This document shows positions 27,721 to 38,900 of a DNA stretch of 64,000 nt, one piece after another. Source of the DNA: Alnus glutinosa (Eukaryota; Streptophyta; Magnoliopsida; Fagales; Betulaceae); the NCBI RefSeq assembly GCF_958979055.1, contig NC_084887.1:31535544-31599543 (forward strand), read 5' to 3'. Under the pieces are notes generated by a model. That model was not told where the DNA came from, did no database searches, and saw only the letters and a list, made by a program, of their open reading frames with translations. Position numbers and translations under genes: made by a program. Position 1 is the first letter of the stretch. The number at the start of each line of letters is the position of its first letter.

Positions 27721-28254
27721 CTATGAGACTAGAGTAGAATACAACCAGAAATAAGGCAATTTCTTCTTTATATTTTTGTCCGTTGGAGAGGCGTTGAGCT
27801 TGTGGGTAATGTTCCCTAAAATCCTCTTCCCGGTAGGGGGTTTGATCTCACGTCTCTTTAACAGCCTTGCATTGCACAGCTGCTTGTTAACAATGTGGGA
27901 CATTATGCCAGAATTGAATGTTTCTAATATGCCTCTCACAAGCAAACTGAACTCTTGCTTAGCTCTCTGATTTTCGGTTAAAAATAAACTAGCCAAGCCA
28001 TCCGACGTACTGAAAATTTTTTGCCCGTGAAAGAGAAGAGTAGGGTTTCGAATTTTCGATATAAATGGTTTTTGAACTATTTCATGAATCCTCATGTTGG
28101 GTGATGCGACTAAATTTGGTCTCTCAAGCTCAAAAATTGTTGGAGCCACAGCTAAAAAAGTTGAAACCCAAACAAATGGCAAGAAAGCTTTTGCTGGACT
28201 TATATCAGAGCAGAGAGTAGGATTTAATAGTTTTACTACGACCATTGAAGTCAT
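27721..28254 (-). other. Unassigned 177-codon open frame downstream of the expansin gene
   Basis: An uninterrupted minus-strand frame with ordinary amino-acid composition (for example LLVRGILETFNSGIMSHIV and LLKRREIKPPTGKRILGNI). I recognise no domain, and no neighbouring exon could be joined to it. Its length is above what is usual by chance in AT-rich spacer, so it is recorded, but it may be non-coding. Confidence 0.25.
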
Positions 28255-28689
28255 GCAGCAATAGCTAGCAACCAGTAAGGGTCGAACATTTCACAAGAAG
28301 GGCAAGAATGGGAACCAGTGAAATCAAATGCAGTCGCGCCATCTCTCAACGGTCACAATGAAAAGCTAAAAAAGAGGACGTAAAATACACTTAACTTACT
28401 CGTCAACTAAATTCAACACGTCTAAAACAAGTTACAAACACGGGGCATATGAATCCTAATGGGCCATGTTGCTTCCAGTATTTTTTTTTTTTCAGAAAAG
28501 AAGGATGTAGAAAGAAATTTTTACTCCCATATTTTGGAGTGTATAAAATTACAGAAACAGATCTTATTATAGAGAAAAAAGAAGAGGAAGAAAAGTCATT
28601 ATAGAGACCAGCTTCATCAACTCATCTCTTCCTTTCCTAGCCAAAAAAAAACAGATAAAAAACTATAGATATGACAACTGTAGATGGGT

Positions 28690-28850
28690 TCACCTTGTCT
28701 ATGCTTCAATTCTCTCTAGAATTACCACTCAACTCACCTTATTCTTGTTCTGTCAACTAAAATCATGTCATCAGCAAAAAGAATATAAGACGAAAGCTCT
28801 TCCTGAGTGTTCATATGACATGAGGACAAAGAGGACATAATGTTCAATGC
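28690..28850 (-). pseudogene. LINE reverse-transcriptase fragment
   Basis: The minus strand encodes MNTQEELSSYILFADDMIL followed by VDRTRIR and a stop. FADD with flanking hydrophobics is the RT active-site box, and the upstream QEE matches the usual HIQEEVPW..LFADD context of plant LINEs. A TA microsatellite interrupts upstream sequence. Too short and broken to be functional. Confidence 0.6.
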
Positions 28851-29355
28851 CAGCAATTCTCTGTGGAAAACCATATATATATATATATTCAGTTGACAGA
28901 GTGATTTACTGTCCAAAGTTCATCAGAAGAAAAAAGAAAAGAAAAGAAGTTTTAAAATGCATGTTTCTGCAAAATATATTGAATTGACACACGATATGTG
29001 CATATCAGGCCACATGCCAAGACCTAGGCTCAAAGGCAACAGTAGGATCATAAATTGGGTTCGCCTAACTATGCCAGATTCATCCTAACATTATTTAGCA
29101 AAAAATACAACAGACACAAAAATAAGCCATACACAAACTTGGTTGATCAAAATGACCTATCAACCACATAAAATACACTTTATGTCCCGCCAAGTCTCCC
29201 CCCACCCTTTTCTCTCTTTTCCCAAATCCTCAATTGAGGATGGGTCAGGTTTGAATTGGAGTCACGATAATAAGCAAATTCTAAGGAAAGCCAACGCCAA
29301 TACTTTCTTCTTCTTTTTTTCTTTTCTTTTCTTTTCCTTCCAATGGAAGGTACTT

Positions 29356-29640
29356 TAGTTGATACAATATAGAAGGCACCCTTGAAAACTGGTTTGCAAG
29401 GAGAGGATGTCCAAGAACTTATATACACATGGTTAAAATTACACTTAAACTATGTGAGACACTTAAGATCGTAACATATCACCACACTTATGAATCCAAC
29501 GTCCACGGCGGCCCACTCTATCCTATAAGTCGCTCCATTTGTGACTCGAATCTGTGACGTGGTGCCTAGCTCTGATACCAAATGATACAAACCTCAGTAG
29601 TTCTCACCTTTAAAAACCGGCTTGTAAGGAGATCTGATCA
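29356..29640 (-). mobile_element. LTR-retrotransposon remnant with tRNA-Met-type primer site
   Basis: Read on the minus strand, TGGTATCAGAGC (29571-29582) matches the primer-binding site complementary to initiator tRNA-Met used by many plant LTR elements, just after a TATCA end. A related end (TGATACAATATAGAAGG..AACTGGTTTGCAAGGAG at 29357-29402) and its partner (TGATACAAACCTC..AACCGGCTTGTAAGGAG at 29583-29631) appear to be two copies of one boundary. No protein domains remain. Confidence 0.4.
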
Positions 29641-29770
29641 GCTAAACACCTCATCACCAGAGGGAAAAGGAGTCCGACTCAAACCACAATAGACTTCAAA
29701 ACAGGATCAACCTAAAACCAACACTATTGCTATTCATAAACTATAATTCTAGCAGCTGGCAAATTTGTTT

Positions 29771-29898
29771 CAAACTCGCCCTTCAAATGAAGCAGACTCA
29801 GTTTGAGGCATTCCAATTTAATTACAAACAGGATTCAGATATCAGGTTCAAACTCACCCTTCAAATGAAGCAGACTCAGTTTGAGGCATTCCAATTTT
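29771..29898. repeat. Direct repeat of a 50-bp segment (78-bp period)
   Basis: CAAACTCGCCCTTCAAATGA.. at 29771-29820 recurs as CAAACTCACCCTTCAAATGA.. at 29849-29898 with only about two differences over 50 bp, separated by 28 bp. It appears to be a recent local duplication in spacer DNA. Confidence 0.8.
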
Positions 29899-30529
29899 AA
29901 CAGTATGCAAGGGACCAAACCAACTATTCCTAGCTCAATCAATCATATTGCCAGTAAGCTGTACAGTGACAAATCAATAATGATGAACATGCTAATACAG
30001 TTTCCAAGTCACTTGCGCAAAGACTGTTATTACAAGAATAAACAGCCACAACATCAATGCTCATGTACCTTTAACATCCTGTTAAACACCAAGCAGTCCT
30101 AGAGAGACAGAAAGGCAACCCTAAATGCAAATACTCTTGGACCACGCAGGCAAGACAATAAATAATCTTCATCTTAGCTATGAACTGCAAAAAAAAAAAG
30201 AAAAAAAAAGAAGAAGAAGAAGCAGGTATATGCTAATCATACATAACTTTGGAATTGATTCACAATCAAAATTGCATGTGAGACATTACAAGTCCTATCA
30301 GTATCCAATCTTCACAATGAACAAGAGAAAATGAATTTCAATATGTGATTACTATATCGCCAAAAAAATAAAAAAATAAAAAAGTTTCTGCTCCTAAGTT
30401 AATCAGAATCAATTTGGCAAAAGTCAATAAAGATGGAAGATTAGAGGGGAGAACTCAACCTCTCACAAGGATCAAAATCCTTGATGAATATATGTTGGGT
30501 CATCAAATGACTTAATCAATCTCCTTCCT

Positions 30530-31579
30530 TCAAAGCCTCTGATGAGACTGAATGAGCAATGCATTGAGCATGATATGAAGAGCAGCCTCGTAAACAGCCC
30601 CATCATAGTGCATCCCATCCTCCGTACACCTCACCCCACAATTCCAACTCAACGATTGTATATCCAGCAACAACAGCGGCCCACCGGACCGCATCAATAG
30701 CTTGCTACTCCGAAGTGCCTCGTCGTAAGCGACCCGCATTGCGTCGGTCATCCTCGCCCTCTTTTCCTCCGTATTCAGCATCGAGTTTATCAGCGTGGGA
30801 ATCCCAATCCAGAACAAATGCGGCGATCGGACCGATGCCGACCCCGCCACCGGCCCATCGACACCTAATTCCGGCGGAATGGGCAACAAGGACACCACCG
30901 AACTTCTCAACCGCTCTAACCCAACACCGTAATCCGAGGCGTTCGTGAAATGAAGCATGTGCCACAGTCCCGAACCCATGACCAACACATCTGGGTAGTT
31001 TCGATTACGCTTGAAACCAACAACCAAATCGGTCAAATTGGTCACGTAAGGAGCCCAAACGAAATCCAACTTCATACCAATCTCACCCGCCATGATCTGA
31101 TAATCGCTGTGCCGCTTGAACAAATCGGCCTTGACCGAGTCCGTGCGCTTGGAACCCAAAACCAATTGGAGCAACGAGAGCGCGAGCAGCCTCGCCTGGG
31201 AGTCCCCCGCTACGACGACCCAGGAGCCGTTGAGCAAATCGGAGGTGTCGGGCGGGGCGAGCTTCTGGAAGCCACACGCGGAAACGGGTCGCGAGGGGGA
31301 CCAGTCCCAGGACCTATCGCGGGAACGCCAAACTACGTCGTGGAGGAGGGAGAGGCAGGAGACGCGGGAGTCGAAGACGACGAAGGAGGAGACGGAGGAG
31401 GCGAGGTCGGAGATGGAGGGGAAGTAGGGGGTGAGGTGGACGCCGACGGCGAGGGTGATGAAGAGGGCGCCGCTGAAGAAGAGCATCTTGTTGCGGCTGA
31501 GGTGCCACCCGGCCATTCCCATGGGCACGAAGAGCACCACGCACGCCGCCATCACGCCCAGCTGCACCGCTCCCAACAT
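30530..31579 (-). CDS. AXY9: AXY9-like protein (GDS/DxxH wall-polysaccharide O-acetylation factor), intronless
   Basis: 349 residues in a single exon. Two hydrophobic segments near the N-terminus (about residues 5-24 and 32-50) suggest Golgi membrane anchoring. The catalytic-type motifs GDSQAR (GDS at 125-127) and DGMHYD (Asp321, His324) match the GDS and DxxH boxes of the TBL/AXY9 O-acetyltransferase group. Other family-like blocks are HLSRNKMLFFSGALFIT, LLNGSWVVVAGDSQAR, MGSGLWHMLHFTNASDYG and LLLDIQSLSWNCG. The start MLGAVQLGV is the first ATG and gives the anchor. In Arabidopsis AXY9 acts in acetylation of xyloglucan and xylan; equivalence here is by remembered similarity. The 5' coding half is very GC-rich. 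Long frames on the opposite strand are shadows. Confidence 0.8.
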   Translation of the reverse strand: MLGAVQLGVMAACVVLFVPMGMAGWHLSRNKMLFFSGALFITLAVGVHLTPYFPSISDLASSVSSFVVFDSRVSCLSLLHDVVWRSRDRSWDWSPSRPVSACGFQKLAPPDTSDLLNGSWVVVAGDSQARLLALSLLQLVLGSKRTDSVKADLFKRHSDYQIMAGEIGMKLDFVWAPYVTNLTDLVVGFKRNRNYPDVLVMGSGLWHMLHFTNASDYGVGLERLRSSVVSLLPIPPELGVDGPVAGSASVRSPHLFWIGIPTLINSMLNTEEKRARMTDAMRVAYDEALRSSKLLMRSGGPLLLLDIQSLSWNCGVRCTEDGMHYDGAVYEAALHIMLNALLIQSHQRL

Positions 31580-31639
31580 CTTTTTTTTTTTTTGTTCTTT
31601 TTTCTTTAATTGGTATCTTTTGGATCTCTCTGCGCAGTG

Positions 31640-32398
31640 CAGGCTAGCAAAGAGGCTTCAAGTATTCATTTGCTGGTTCTTCTTCTTGTCGTTGTTGTTG
31701 TAGCATTGGTTTGGGCTGAGCCAGAGAATTTTGATTATGGGTGGGTGTGGGGGGTTTTTATGTTTAATTAAGTTTAATTGGCTTGTGAATTAAGGCATTT
31801 GTTTCTCTTCTGATAGGAATGTGACAACAGCAGCACCCCGTCTGTACGTGAAAGTGAAAGATTCAAAGATTTCGATTCAATGAGAGGAACGGCCCAGACA
31901 AATGGGGTTCTGGTTCACGTTGGGAACGGTGGCTCACGTTAGTGGTTGCCGTGTATGTTTGCTACCGTGCGCCGGATGCCTCGCCGCTTCTTTTTGTTCT
32001 TTCCGGTGGGGCGGTTTTTGGTAAATTCGCATTTTCGGCTGTTTTGCGGTAACTCATACCAAATTACTACTAAAGACGGCGATTCCGGCTGTTAATTAAG
32101 TGGTAACTCATACAAAAGTACTGATAGCAGATGATGGGTGATACAGGCTTAAATAAACAAGTTACATCGAAGTAAAAGCCTGAGTCTTATTCGAAAGTGC
32201 AACTCACTCTCAAACTCAATTTTCCCATTGTCTTCCACCAACCCAACACCACCCTCCTTCTCCAATCAACACAACCCATAACGTGGGAACGAATACTATA
32301 AATAATAAAGAAAATTTATTTCAATCTAATGGTCATGGCGAACATGTCCATCACATCATTTAAAAGCTTTAAATGGTACAATTTTAAATTACAGGACA

Positions 32399-32435
<37 letters not shown>

Positions 32436-32540
32436 ATCCGGGAAATGAATTTAAGATTGCTGTATTTAAATGGTATCTGCACGTCGGGATCACCTCAAAC
32501 ATAAGGCTTGCCCGAGGCTCAGTTGCCCCTAACGCAACAA
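31640..32540. other. Spacer between AXY9-like and SUA-like genes (AXY9 promoter side)
   Basis: Contains the upstream region of the minus-strand AXY9-like gene and a TA microsatellite at about 32401-32432. GGCTCACGTTAGTGG and GGTTCACGTTGGG near 31912-31945 form a small direct repeat. No gene seen. Confidence 0.45.
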
Positions 32541-32974
32541 TCATGCCTTCCAAACACTGGATAGGCACACAAGCCTACCCCACTGGTATTTACGAAAAAT
32601 ATGTGCGACTTTGTACAGCAATCTCGCTTTCCAAATGCTCATTAGCTACTACCAGCATAAGGAAAGAAGAATTTTCCACCGTTTTGGTTGGAATAACTGT
32701 TCGACAACGAAAATGGCTAACAAGAGTAATCAAAATTTCAGACCTTTAAAGCACATTTGAATTTTTACAAAGTGCTATAAAGCTACTTTTTTACAAGAGA
32801 AAATGAGTCAGACGACACCTTTAAACCAATAATGCATGACCGACCCAAAAGCCTCTACAATGGAAACAACATTTTCCACTACATTTGGAAGCTCTACCAC
32901 TGTCTTCCTCCTAATGTTTTTGTATCATATCCCCTCACTCCACGAGCAGCTTCAGTCACTCCACATCAATCTAT

Positions 32975-35900
32975 CTACGACATATCCCGAAACCTGGCGA
33001 GCGCCTTCTTATGAATGAGAGTCTTGTAACTATCCCCAGCCTGCACCTCAAGGCTAGGATCAACTTTTTTCTGCTGACTACCAAGTCCTGCTCGTCTATC
33101 CACGGCTTGTGCCTGGACTGGCTCTACCATTCCATTTCCATCCTTCCCTAATCCCTGCACACCAGAGGAATACCAAAAGAAGAAAAACACAATCCCCAGA
33201 GCATAAATGTCAGAATCCTGCAGAATTATTGTACCAAAGAAGAACCAAATGGCCACTGGTATCATTCAAATGTTGAGGTGACTATAAGTTATAAACAATT
33301 ACCAAGACACCGTGTCTTATACAAAGTCCACGGTTACAAACAAATGGGGAGGGAAAAAGAAAAAGAAAAAGGCTAGTACCTAGAATAAAGAGATGTTTGG
33401 ACATATGAAAGAAATTTTTTTCAGGGTATGATGATGTCTACATCAACTGCTTTTTATAAAAAAACAAAAGGAATTCTTTCTTTCTAATAAGTAGATCAAA
33501 TTCCACTGCTCGACCAGCAGAAAGAATAACCATTTCAATTAAACATTTGAATGGGCATTTCAGTTATATATAACTACAAGATCAACAGATCGTATTATTC
33601 AAAGTGCAAAGAAGGAAATGATACCAAGCCTTCATGCCAGCCCATGTTACGGAGCATCCGGTTGCCAACATTGCTCTCATCAATCGCTTTGTCTGCAGTA
33701 ATCACCTCATAACTGTTGATATTAGCATCTCCAAATGCACGCCCTCCACCAACACCAGGGGGGAAAGGCATTGAATCCATAGAACCCTTCCTCAATGCAA
33801 CATCTCGATCTTGGATGTTCACCAACAGTAAACAAACGGATTTCTCAGAAATCAATACAGAGAGAGAGAGAGAAGTAAATGGACCATAAAGTTGGATAAC
33901 TAAATTGGTAAATAAAAACAACAAACATTTGGCATATATCCTGAGGTCAGGGTTGATTACAGAAGCATAACATTTCCAAACATATTGGAGCATTATTCTA
34001 TGTGCTAGATCCATAATCATTTACAGTTATAAAAATTTATAATATGAGCATGTAAGACAGGATCAAAGGTGCCATTAAAAGACAAATTGCTGAACAAAGC
34101 TTACTTGAATCACCAAATCCCAGATTAGATAGATCGTCTCCAAGAGAAGATGAACCATACAAGTTCCTTCGCTCAGCAGCACGATCCCTATAGGTAGTTT
34201 GAGATTGCTCCTTGTGAACGGCAGCTGGATTAAGTGGCATTTCAGAAAACCTCCTCTTGCCACTCACGGCAACGCCAGGTGGTGTGTAGGTACCCAATGC
34301 AGATGCGTCTGTTTTAAATGGAGTTGCAACCGAAGGTATATCTGCATTTACTGAAAAAGATAAACCAGCAGAACTTGCGACGACAGTTGGAGTTGAAACT
34401 ACACCAGATGATCCTGAAGACATGGTTTCTGATCTCACTGTAGCTCTTCCAGAACCCCTAATGACCCCCATCACAGTCCCCCCTAAGCTGTTGCTCACAG
34501 GCCTTGGCTTGACCGGAGACTCCGAACCAACAGATTGGGCTGCAGAGGCTGTGGTGGGAGCTCCTGAGCTGGACGTAAAATTATCTTTTGTTGATGTTGC
34601 ATCAGTCTTAAACTTGCTCTTTGTGGATTGTCCAACAGAAAAAGGTCTATCATCGGCTGACCCAGATGGTTGATTGTCATCAAGAGCCACACGAGTTGCT
34701 TGCCCTTCATGACTCCTTTGCTTCCACATTGACAATACATTATTCATTTTCTTCTTATTAGCCAGAATACTGCTCTTCGAAGCGAGTTTTATCTCTTTTG
34801 ACTTCTCCTTCTCTTTCTTCTCTGCAGCTATTGCTGCTGTTGCTGCAGCTTGTACTGCATCCGGTAATGAGGCAGCCTTCTCAACTGATGTTACAGTAAT
34901 AGCTGGTGCAGAGATGACTACTTTTCTATTACTCGAACCATCTGATGCCTTTGGGAGCTCAGATTGGTTACCAGGTGTTTTGTTGTCATTCTGATCAGTG
35001 CAAGGGATGTACTGCTGAGTTTGGTGGTCATATGAATACCAGATCCCACCGTTACCATCATAATAAAGACCTGCATGTGGCAAAACATATAAGAGAATCA
35101 AGACAGGCTAAATTCCAAAATGCAACCTGAGAGAGAACTTCTACTAAAAAAATCATATTATTAGCATACATATTGGAATATGTTTGCAACTCTCCAGATA
35201 ATAATGATCCAGTACATCAGAAAATTATAAATCACAGGTACCACATATGTCTGAAGTTGGATAGGGACATTTCGAGGTTGATTGAAAGAAGTCAATAAGT
35301 AACCAAATAAAAATTATATTCCATAGTCTCATTCCTTTTTAAGAAACATAATACAAATAGCGACTAGTTATCAGAAGCACTTGGTCCCAGATGATCATTT
35401 CTGATACGTATTAATAACACAATAAAGATGAGCCTGGATATTCTGCAATAAATTCTCCCTCTATTTCCATATATACTCGCTGCTAACAAACAGCAATTTA
35501 CATTACCCAACCACATAGCATGGACACTTGTAAATTGAATTGTGACTCTCAAACCCCAAGTCAAACAAGACATTCCATCATGTGAATGTTGTGTCCTAGA
35601 CAGACAAATAGCTTCTAAATAAATTCTTTAATATCATTGAGGCAACTTATTTGTGCCTTAACATGATCAGGCACTTCTTAAAACTGTGTATGCATGGCGA
35701 AAGGACAACAAACTACACGCTCCAGATAGAAGAAATAACTGTGACAGAATAAGGAATCTAGAGATCATAGCTGAATAAGGCAAAAGGAGTGACTTTTCTT
35801 AAGTTGCTCCACTAATAACAACATAAAACCTATAAAGTAAGCAGCAATTGTTGCAGAAAAATAGTTGAGCATCTTCAAGAGTGGTCCACAGATTCGAAAC

Positions 35901-38900
35901 AAGAAAATTCTGTTGGAACTACTCTGTACATGTGTGTGCATGTCTGAATTTTATTTTACTTTTAAGTAATTGACCCCAAGAGGAGGGGGAAGGGAAGATT
36001 TGAATTGAATGTATATGCATATAAATGACTTTGTGCATGTCCACGCGTGCGCACATAGAGAGGACATGCATACACATACACAGAGAAAATCATTAGATAT
36101 GACATTGGCTGGACATTAGACTATGACTTGAAAAAATGCATTCCATGTAGCAGCCAAGTTGACCGATCCATTCAGAGTAAATGACGCCCAAAAAACAAGG
36201 GAAAATTTCACCTAAACATAATCAGCTTTTACCCCATTTTGTTTACAATGTCTGCAAAATGATTCAGATTAGACAGCTTCAACATAATGCAGTTATAAAA
36301 AATATGAACCTGTATTTCCATCATAGTAGAACCCAGAAGCAGCATCATAGTAATAACCAGACGCCTCATCCCATATAAATCCAGATTGCGGAGCCGAACC
36401 ATCATTTTGAACTGCAACCTTCCCACCAGTTTGCTCCTTCCCACTGGTTGATTGTTTGTCATCTGGGTTATATTCTTTTGGTGCCCATCCAACAGCATCA
36501 TACTGAAAGGCCAGAAAGAAAGGAGAACAAGAATGCAATCCCATTAAAGTCAATTATATAAGATTACAGAATCAGCAGCAACTAGAAAAGACAACATATG
36601 GTACTAAATAATAAATGCCTATAATGAGTTGCAGGCAGATTATACGCCCCTGTGGAGGAATTCTCTCAATTCGATTGCATAGAAATCAAGCCGAAATACA
36701 GGACAATGTTGGTATTCATTAGAAGGGATAAGTTAACATAAAAAAGACCTGCAGCTCAAGCATCAAGCCATATGCTGCAAGATTTCTAAGATTAATGCTT
36801 GAAAAAGATTATGTTAGTTTCGAAAGGAAGGGAAGGGTAGATAACACCGCATTTGAAGTTAGATTATAACTGTTAGAAACTTGTTATAATTTTTTTTTTT
36901 GATAAGTAATTTAAAATTCAATAAAAAGCGCAGAGGGGCGCAACCCTAATACACGGGAAGTATACAAGAGAGCCCCTAAACAGTAGGAACAACTAATAAA
37001 TTAAGAAAGTCTACAAAAGTAGAAACACCTAGGTGGCAAATATGGGGTGCTATCCATAGATATATCGTGTTAAGAAGACGCTTCCTTAAAACTACCATAA
37101 CAGTCTCGACATCTTCAAAAAGCCTCGCATTCCGCTCCCTCCAAATGCTCCACAACACACAGTGAGGAACTAAACGCCAAACATTTTTTGCTAGACCATG
37201 TCCTCGAGAAGCACCCCACGTAGTCAACAAACCCAGCACCGATTGTGGCATGACCCATTCAATTCCAAATAAGGAAAACATAAAACTCCAAAGCTCACGG
37301 GCGGTGTCGCAATGAAGTAACAGATGATCAATAGACTCCCCCTTCTTTTTACACATACAACACCACTCAATAACCACAATATTCCTCTTCCGTAGATTGT
37401 CATGAGTTAAAATTTTACCTAAAGCTGCAGACCATACAAAGAATGCCACCCTTGTCGGAGCCTTAGCACACCATATATTCTTCCACGGGAAAGATGGACC
37501 TTCTTTCCTACTAAGTGCTTCATAATATGACCTTACTTCAAAATAGCTCCTTGTAGAGAGATTCCACACTAACTTGTCACCCTCTCCTTGTCGAATCGGA
37601 GTGGAGTACATCCGCTCGAAGAAAGAGAGCACCATCTCCATCTCCCAGTCCTGGAGTTGCCGAGTAAAGAGGACATTCCAATGAATATTGCCATTATGAA
37701 CCGCCATGTTATCTACCACCATTGCCGTTTTGTTCCTCACAAGACTATACAGAACTGGAAAACAAAGCTTCAAAGGTCTCTCCCCACACCACCTATCATG
37801 CCAGAAACTGATATATGACCCATCCCCTACCACAAACCGAACATAATTGCAAAACTTCTCCCACCCTTTCCTGATATATTTCCAAACCCCTACTCCATAG
37901 GAACCCGACACCTCAATAGAGCACCACCCACCCTTTAGGCTCCCAAATTTGGCATTAATCACCATACGCCATAACGCCTCTCTCTCCCTACCATATCTCC
38001 ACAACCATTTACCCAAAAGAGCTTGGTTAAACTGGCTGAGGTTGTGAACTCCCAACCCACCTGCCTGCAACGGAGTACATACCCTGTTCCATTTCACTAA
38101 ATGCAATTTGGCCTCATCCCCTATGCCACTCCATAGGAATAGAAACTTGTTATAATTATAAACCTCTCTGAGGTAATCCACAGATATGAACTTAACACTT
38201 ACCTTTTGAATCGCATATTAAAAAGAGTAAACAAAGATAAAAATCAATGAAAAAAATTGTATTTTATAGGATATTCTATATGCGCCTCTACCATGTGATA
38301 AGACAGAACACTGCATGGCCAATTGCCCCAAGTATCCACCCTTTCGTTTTGTTTCCCTCTTACAAACAAAAGAGAAATAATAACATGCCTATAAAAGGTA
38401 AGACCACTTATGTGGTAAGTCCTTAAATTAAAAAAAGAAAAGAAAAAAGAATTAACTCCTGCAGTGCTCAGTGCTTTAGGAAAAATTAGCACCTTCCTTC
38501 ACTATTCACCAAGTTTGATATTCCTCTCTAAATAGTGTTTCAAAACAAAATACTCCATTTGTCCCAAAATAAATGATGTGATATTAATGAAAATGTAAAA
38601 ATATAGCGATCTTCCTAGAATTTCATTTATCTTATACTAGAGATGGCACAACTTTTGATAAGAATCTTATTTGCTTTTTGATAAAAGACGAGAGAATATA
38701 AGAAATTAAAGTGTGAACTTCCACTTTTGAAAACTTTCATAATTTTTTGGAAGAAAAGCACATAATCTATTTTGGAATAGAGAGAGTACATTTCTTTCCA
38801 CATGTTTATATGTAATTGGTCCACTAAAAACTAATATTTATGCTAGAAACATAATTTATAAATCACATAAAAAAACCAATCTATCCAACAATTTCAAGCG

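Noticed and set aside
30950..31609. 219-codon plus-strand frame rich in G, E and D
   Set aside because: Antisense of the GC-rich 5' half of the AXY9-like gene, with no independent signature.
37588..37818. Plus-strand frame opposite the intronic LINE
   Set aside because: Antisense shadow of the LINE ORF2 fragment.
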